A DNA stretch of 64,000 nucleotides. It comes from Rhizobiaceae bacterium. GTDB lineage: Bacteria; Pseudomonadota; Alphaproteobacteria; Rhizobiales; Rhizobiaceae. The number at the start of each line of letters is the position of its first letter. The first letter of the stretch is position 1. The notes beneath the pieces were generated by a model, which saw only the letters and a program-made list of their open reading frames with translations, was not told the origin of the DNA and did no database searches. Made by a program: the position numbers and the translations under genes. This document shows positions 61,691 through 64,000 of this stretch, in pieces. The stretch lies in assembly GCA_029233925.1 (NCBI GenBank), contig JARGOX010000002.1:186001-250000 (forward strand). Direction: 5' to 3'.

Positions 61691-63124
61691 ATGACTAAGG
61701 TTTTGAGTGGCCAGGATTTGATCGATGCAGGATTGCGTCAGGGGCGCTGGTTTGGTGAGGCGCTTTCCGCCGCCAATGCGCTGCTGGAGCGCGGCGCATC
61801 ACGCGACGAAGCGTTGGCTGAAGCACGCACGTTCATGCCACCGCCGGCAACGCCCCTGCGTTCGCCCGGTGCGGTTCCCTATTTCGAGAATATCGAAGCG
61901 GACAATGAGGCGGAACAGGCCAATATCGAACAGGTGCGCGAAACCATGACTGCACTGATGCGGACGCCTGTCATCAAGGCCGGTGCGGTCATGCCCGATG
62001 CCTGTCCTGCAGGGACTGTCGGAACCATTCCCGTCGGAGGCGTTGCTGTATCCGAGGCTATTCATCCGGGCATGCATTCGGCGGATATCTGCTGTTCCAT
62101 GGCGATTTCGGTGTTTCCCGATATAGCACCGAAAAACCTGCTGGACGCTGTACACGAGGTGACCCATTTCGGCCCCGGCGGGCGTGAGCGGGGCAAACAG
62201 ATCAGACCGGACGCTGCATTGATGGAGAAATTCGAAGCCAATGTGTATCTGAATAGCGTTACAAGCCGTGCGATTGAACATATGGGCACGCAGGGCGACG
62301 GCAATCATTTTGCCTTTGTCGGCACCATCAAATCGACTGGTGAAACGGCGCTTGTAACCCATCATGGCTCGCGCGCGCCGGGCGCTCGCCTCTATGCCAA
62401 GGGCATGCAGGTTGCCGAACGCACCCGCAGGGAATTGTCACCGGAAACGCTGAAGCAGAACGCCTGGATTGCGGCCGATACAGTCGAAGGCGATGCCTAT
62501 TGGGAAGCGTTGCAGTTGATTCGCCAGTGGACGAAGGCAAATCACTTTCAAATTCATGACATGGCTGCGCAGCGGCTGAGTGCCAGGGTCTCCGATCGTT
62601 TCTGGAATGAGCACAATTTTGTCTTCCGCCGCTCCGACGGCCTGTTCTACCATGGCAAGGGGGCAACGCCCGCCTGGAACAATTGGGCCGATGACGCAAC
62701 CGATCTGACGTTGATTCCGCTCAACATGGCGGAGCCCATTCTGATCGCACGTGGTAAGAACGCCGAACACGGCCTTGGTTTTTCGCCGCATGGTGCCGGT
62801 CGCAATTTTTCGCGTACCCAGCACAAGAAGAATCTCGCCGGGCGAACAGACGAGGCGATCTTTGCTGAAGAAACCAAAGGTATTGATGCGCGCTTTTTCA
62901 TGGGCAAGACGGATATTTCCGAACTGCCAAGTGCCTACAAGAACGCCGACAATGTGCGCGCGCAGATCACCAGATACGATCTCGCAGACATCGTGGATGA
63001 AGTGATCCCCTTTGGCTGCATCATGGCAGGTGACTGGCAGCAGGACGCGCCATGGATGAAAAAACGTCGCGCCAAACAGGAAGCCCGTGCGCGGCGCGAG
63101 GCCGAGGAAGCAGCGAGGCGATAA
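61691..63124 (+). CDS. rtcB: RNA-splicing ligase RtcB
   Basis: GTP- and Mn-dependent ligase joining 2',3'-cyclic phosphate (3'-phosphate) and 5'-OH RNA ends, 477 residues. Metal and catalytic motifs: HSADICCSM (about 132-140; Asp and the +3 Cys are kept, but the common DIGCGM is changed), GDGNHFAFVG (about 202-211), THHGSRAPG (about 223-231), YHGKGATPAW (about 316-325) and SPHGAGR (guanylylated His, about 366-372). A charged tail (KKRRAKQEARARREAEEAAR) ends the protein. It is the protein gene following the two Y RNAs, under the RtcR-controlled promoter. No rtcA (RNA cyclase) is in the window. Confidence 0.95.
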   Translation: MTKVLSGQDLIDAGLRQGRWFGEALSAANALLERGASRDEALAEARTFMPPPATPLRSPGAVPYFENIEADNEAEQANIEQVRETMTALMRTPVIKAGAVMPDACPAGTVGTIPVGGVAVSEAIHPGMHSADICCSMAISVFPDIAPKNLLDAVHEVTHFGPGGRERGKQIRPDAALMEKFEANVYLNSVTSRAIEHMGTQGDGNHFAFVGTIKSTGETALVTHHGSRAPGARLYAKGMQVAERTRRELSPETLKQNAWIAADTVEGDAYWEALQLIRQWTKANHFQIHDMAAQRLSARVSDRFWNEHNFVFRRSDGLFYHGKGATPAWNNWADDATDLTLIPLNMAEPILIARGKNAEHGLGFSPHGAGRNFSRTQHKKNLAGRTDEAIFAEETKGIDARFFMGKTDISELPSAYKNADNVRAQITRYDLADIVDEVIPFGCIMAGDWQQDAPWMKKRRAKQEARARREAEEAARR

Positions 63125-63127
63125 ATG

Positions 63128-63153
63128 GAGAAGCCCGCCCCAGCGGGCTTCTC
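63128..63153 (+). terminator. Hairpin after rtcB
   Basis: GAGAAGCCCGC pairs perfectly with GCGGGCTTCTC around CCCA, 4 nt after the rtcB stop. No T-run follows. It probably stops most transcripts or protects the 3' end, leaving the second ligase gene partly or wholly on another promoter. Confidence 0.7.
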
Positions 63154-63477
63154 GTCACCCACTGCGTATCCGCCATGCAATGCCTGGCGAAAGAATGGAC
63201 CAGGCGTTTGACCTGTTGCAGACAAACAACACTGGTTTTCAATAGCGGACAATCAGGCATGCGGTTTCTTGCATTTGCCCCACTGGCGCGGTATCGGAGC
63301 TTCCGCTGGTGATCAGCGCCATTTTTTGAAAACGGGATACCGGACATGACGACCATGAACCGCGCGCCCATTGAGGCAGCAAACCCGCGCTAAGCCGTAA
63401 TTGCGGTGGGGCCGGATTGAACGGGACAAGGCGGCGCCTTGCTTCTCGACGCAAATCTGTTTTCAAAGGTATCCCCC
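63154..63477. other. Intergenic region between the two rtcB genes
   Basis: About 324 nt. No -24/-12 element with correct spacing was found. A hairpin CAAGGC-GGC-GCCTTG lies at 63427-63441. I found no third pair of Ro-binding strands. The promoter or leader of the second ligase gene should lie here. Confidence 0.4.
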
Positions 63478-64000
63478 ATGGGCAATCCTCTTGTGGAGGT
63501 CGCTCCAGCACCTGCTGGCGCGGCTCCAATCAATCTGTTCTATTCACAAAACACCTGGATCGAAGGCGCGGCGATCGATCAACTTCATCAGGTTGCATGC
63601 CTTGCGGGTGTGCGCCGTGTCGCCGCTTTTCCAGACCTGCATCCGGGCAAATACGGACCGGTCGGCTGCGCTGTGCTTGCTGATCGCATCTACCCTCACC
63701 TGATCGGCAACGATATCGGGTGTGGCATGTCGCTTTTTACTCTCGACAAACCGACCAGAAAACTGCGCCTCGACAAGGTGGCGCAAAAGCTGCGGGCACT
63801 GGAAGGTCCGTGGACCGGAGATGCGAACCAATATCTGCGCAATGCGGGGCTCCTCACCGGCCTGGAGCGGCAATCCCTCGGAACGCTGGGCGGTGGTAAC
63901 CATTTTTGCGAGTTGCAAAGCGTTGGCGCTGTCTATGACGAAAAAAGCCTTGCTGCCATCGGGCTGTCAAAAGGCGACGCGCTGCTGCTGGTGCATTCCG
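63478..64000 (+). CDS. RtcB-family ligase, release-factor-H-coupled type (3' end outside window)
   Basis: 174 complete codons from the ATG at 63478, preceded by AAAGGT at 7 nt. FYSQNTWIEGAAIDQLHQVA, VAAFPDLHPGKYGPVGCAVL and YPHLIGNDIGCGMSLFTLD (about 80-98) match the short RtcB branch often called release-factor-H-coupled RctB. The canonical DIGCGM and GGGNHF (about 141-146) motifs are present, unlike the first RtcB. In this branch the ligase gene is normally followed by prfH, a release factor homologue thought to act on ribosomes with cut 16S rRNA; that gene would lie to the right of the window. Confidence 0.9.
   Translation, partial: MGNPLVEVAPAPAGAAPINLFYSQNTWIEGAAIDQLHQVACLAGVRRVAAFPDLHPGKYGPVGCAVLADRIYPHLIGNDIGCGMSLFTLDKPTRKLRLDKVAQKLRALEGPWTGDANQYLRNAGLLTGLERQSLGTLGGGNHFCELQSVGAVYDEKSLAAIGLSKGDALLLVHS

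Noticed and set aside
63154-63477. Second sigma-54 promoter or third Y RNA before the second ligase
   Set aside because: A GG...GC pair near 63260 has the wrong spacing, and no GNCGAANG/CUUGNC pair was found.
1-64000. CRISPR arrays, insertion sequences, prophage genes, rRNA genes
   Set aside because: I saw no regularly spaced repeats, transposase or integrase motifs, or rRNA sequence anywhere in the window.

Overview
The window looks like chromosomal DNA of an alphaproteobacterium, most likely a member of the Hyphomicrobiales (Rhizobiales). The evidence is the RegB/RegA (ActS/ActR) redox two-component pair followed by mmcB, a queG-gst-uppP neighbourhood, an SRP RNA gene just upstream of dnaX-ybaB, malate synthase G, a BMS-type coxSLM cluster, and several oligopeptide-type ABC importers. 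This assignment is inference from gene content; no rRNA or tRNA gene is present to confirm it.

Layout. 1-2086 (minus): 5' part of a secreted RTX calcium-binding protein that runs off the left edge. 2327-9873: a LacI-type regulator divergent from a complete five-gene peptide-type ABC importer plus an alpha/beta hydrolase, with a palindromic operator candidate. 10109-12658: RegB/RegA and MmcB. 12912-13556: an L,D-transpeptidase lipoprotein and a strong bidirectional terminator. 13636-26328 (minus): a long catabolic block transcribed as M20 deacylase, ABC importer (binding protein, two permeases, fused double ATPase), aldehyde dehydrogenase, SDR, then a coxSLM-like molybdenum hydroxylase. A divergent PAS-LuxR regulator begins at 26423. 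27439-35246: an adenosine-deaminase-like amidohydrolase, a second complete importer paralogous to the first, and a LysR regulator. 35322-41064: NAD-binding epimerase-like protein, QueG, GST, UppP and HyuA. 41459-43222: an A/T-richer two-gene DUF262 + HEPN insertion, probably anti-phage. 43673-51308: MarC, malate synthase G, acyl-CoA ligase, YbaB, DnaX and SRP RNA. 51761-57802: accessory genes (methyltransferase, MerR/MFS pair, SDR, P-loop kinase, TetR/hydrolase pair).

The most interesting part is the right end (57923-64000). A sigma-54 activator RtcR with an N-terminal CARF-type sensor is divergent from a -24/-12 promoter candidate and an operon of a Ro60-like TROVE protein (Rsr), two tandem Y RNAs that I can fold from the sequence, an RtcB ligase with a variant metal motif, and a second, different RtcB of the release-factor-H-coupled type that runs off the right edge. 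Together they look like a stress-induced RNA repair and RNA quality-control module: RtcR senses RNA damage, the Ro-Y RNA particle handles damaged or misfolded RNA, RtcB seals RNA with 2',3'-cyclic phosphate ends, and the second RtcB (with a prfH predicted just outside the window) acts on damaged rRNA or stalled ribosomes.
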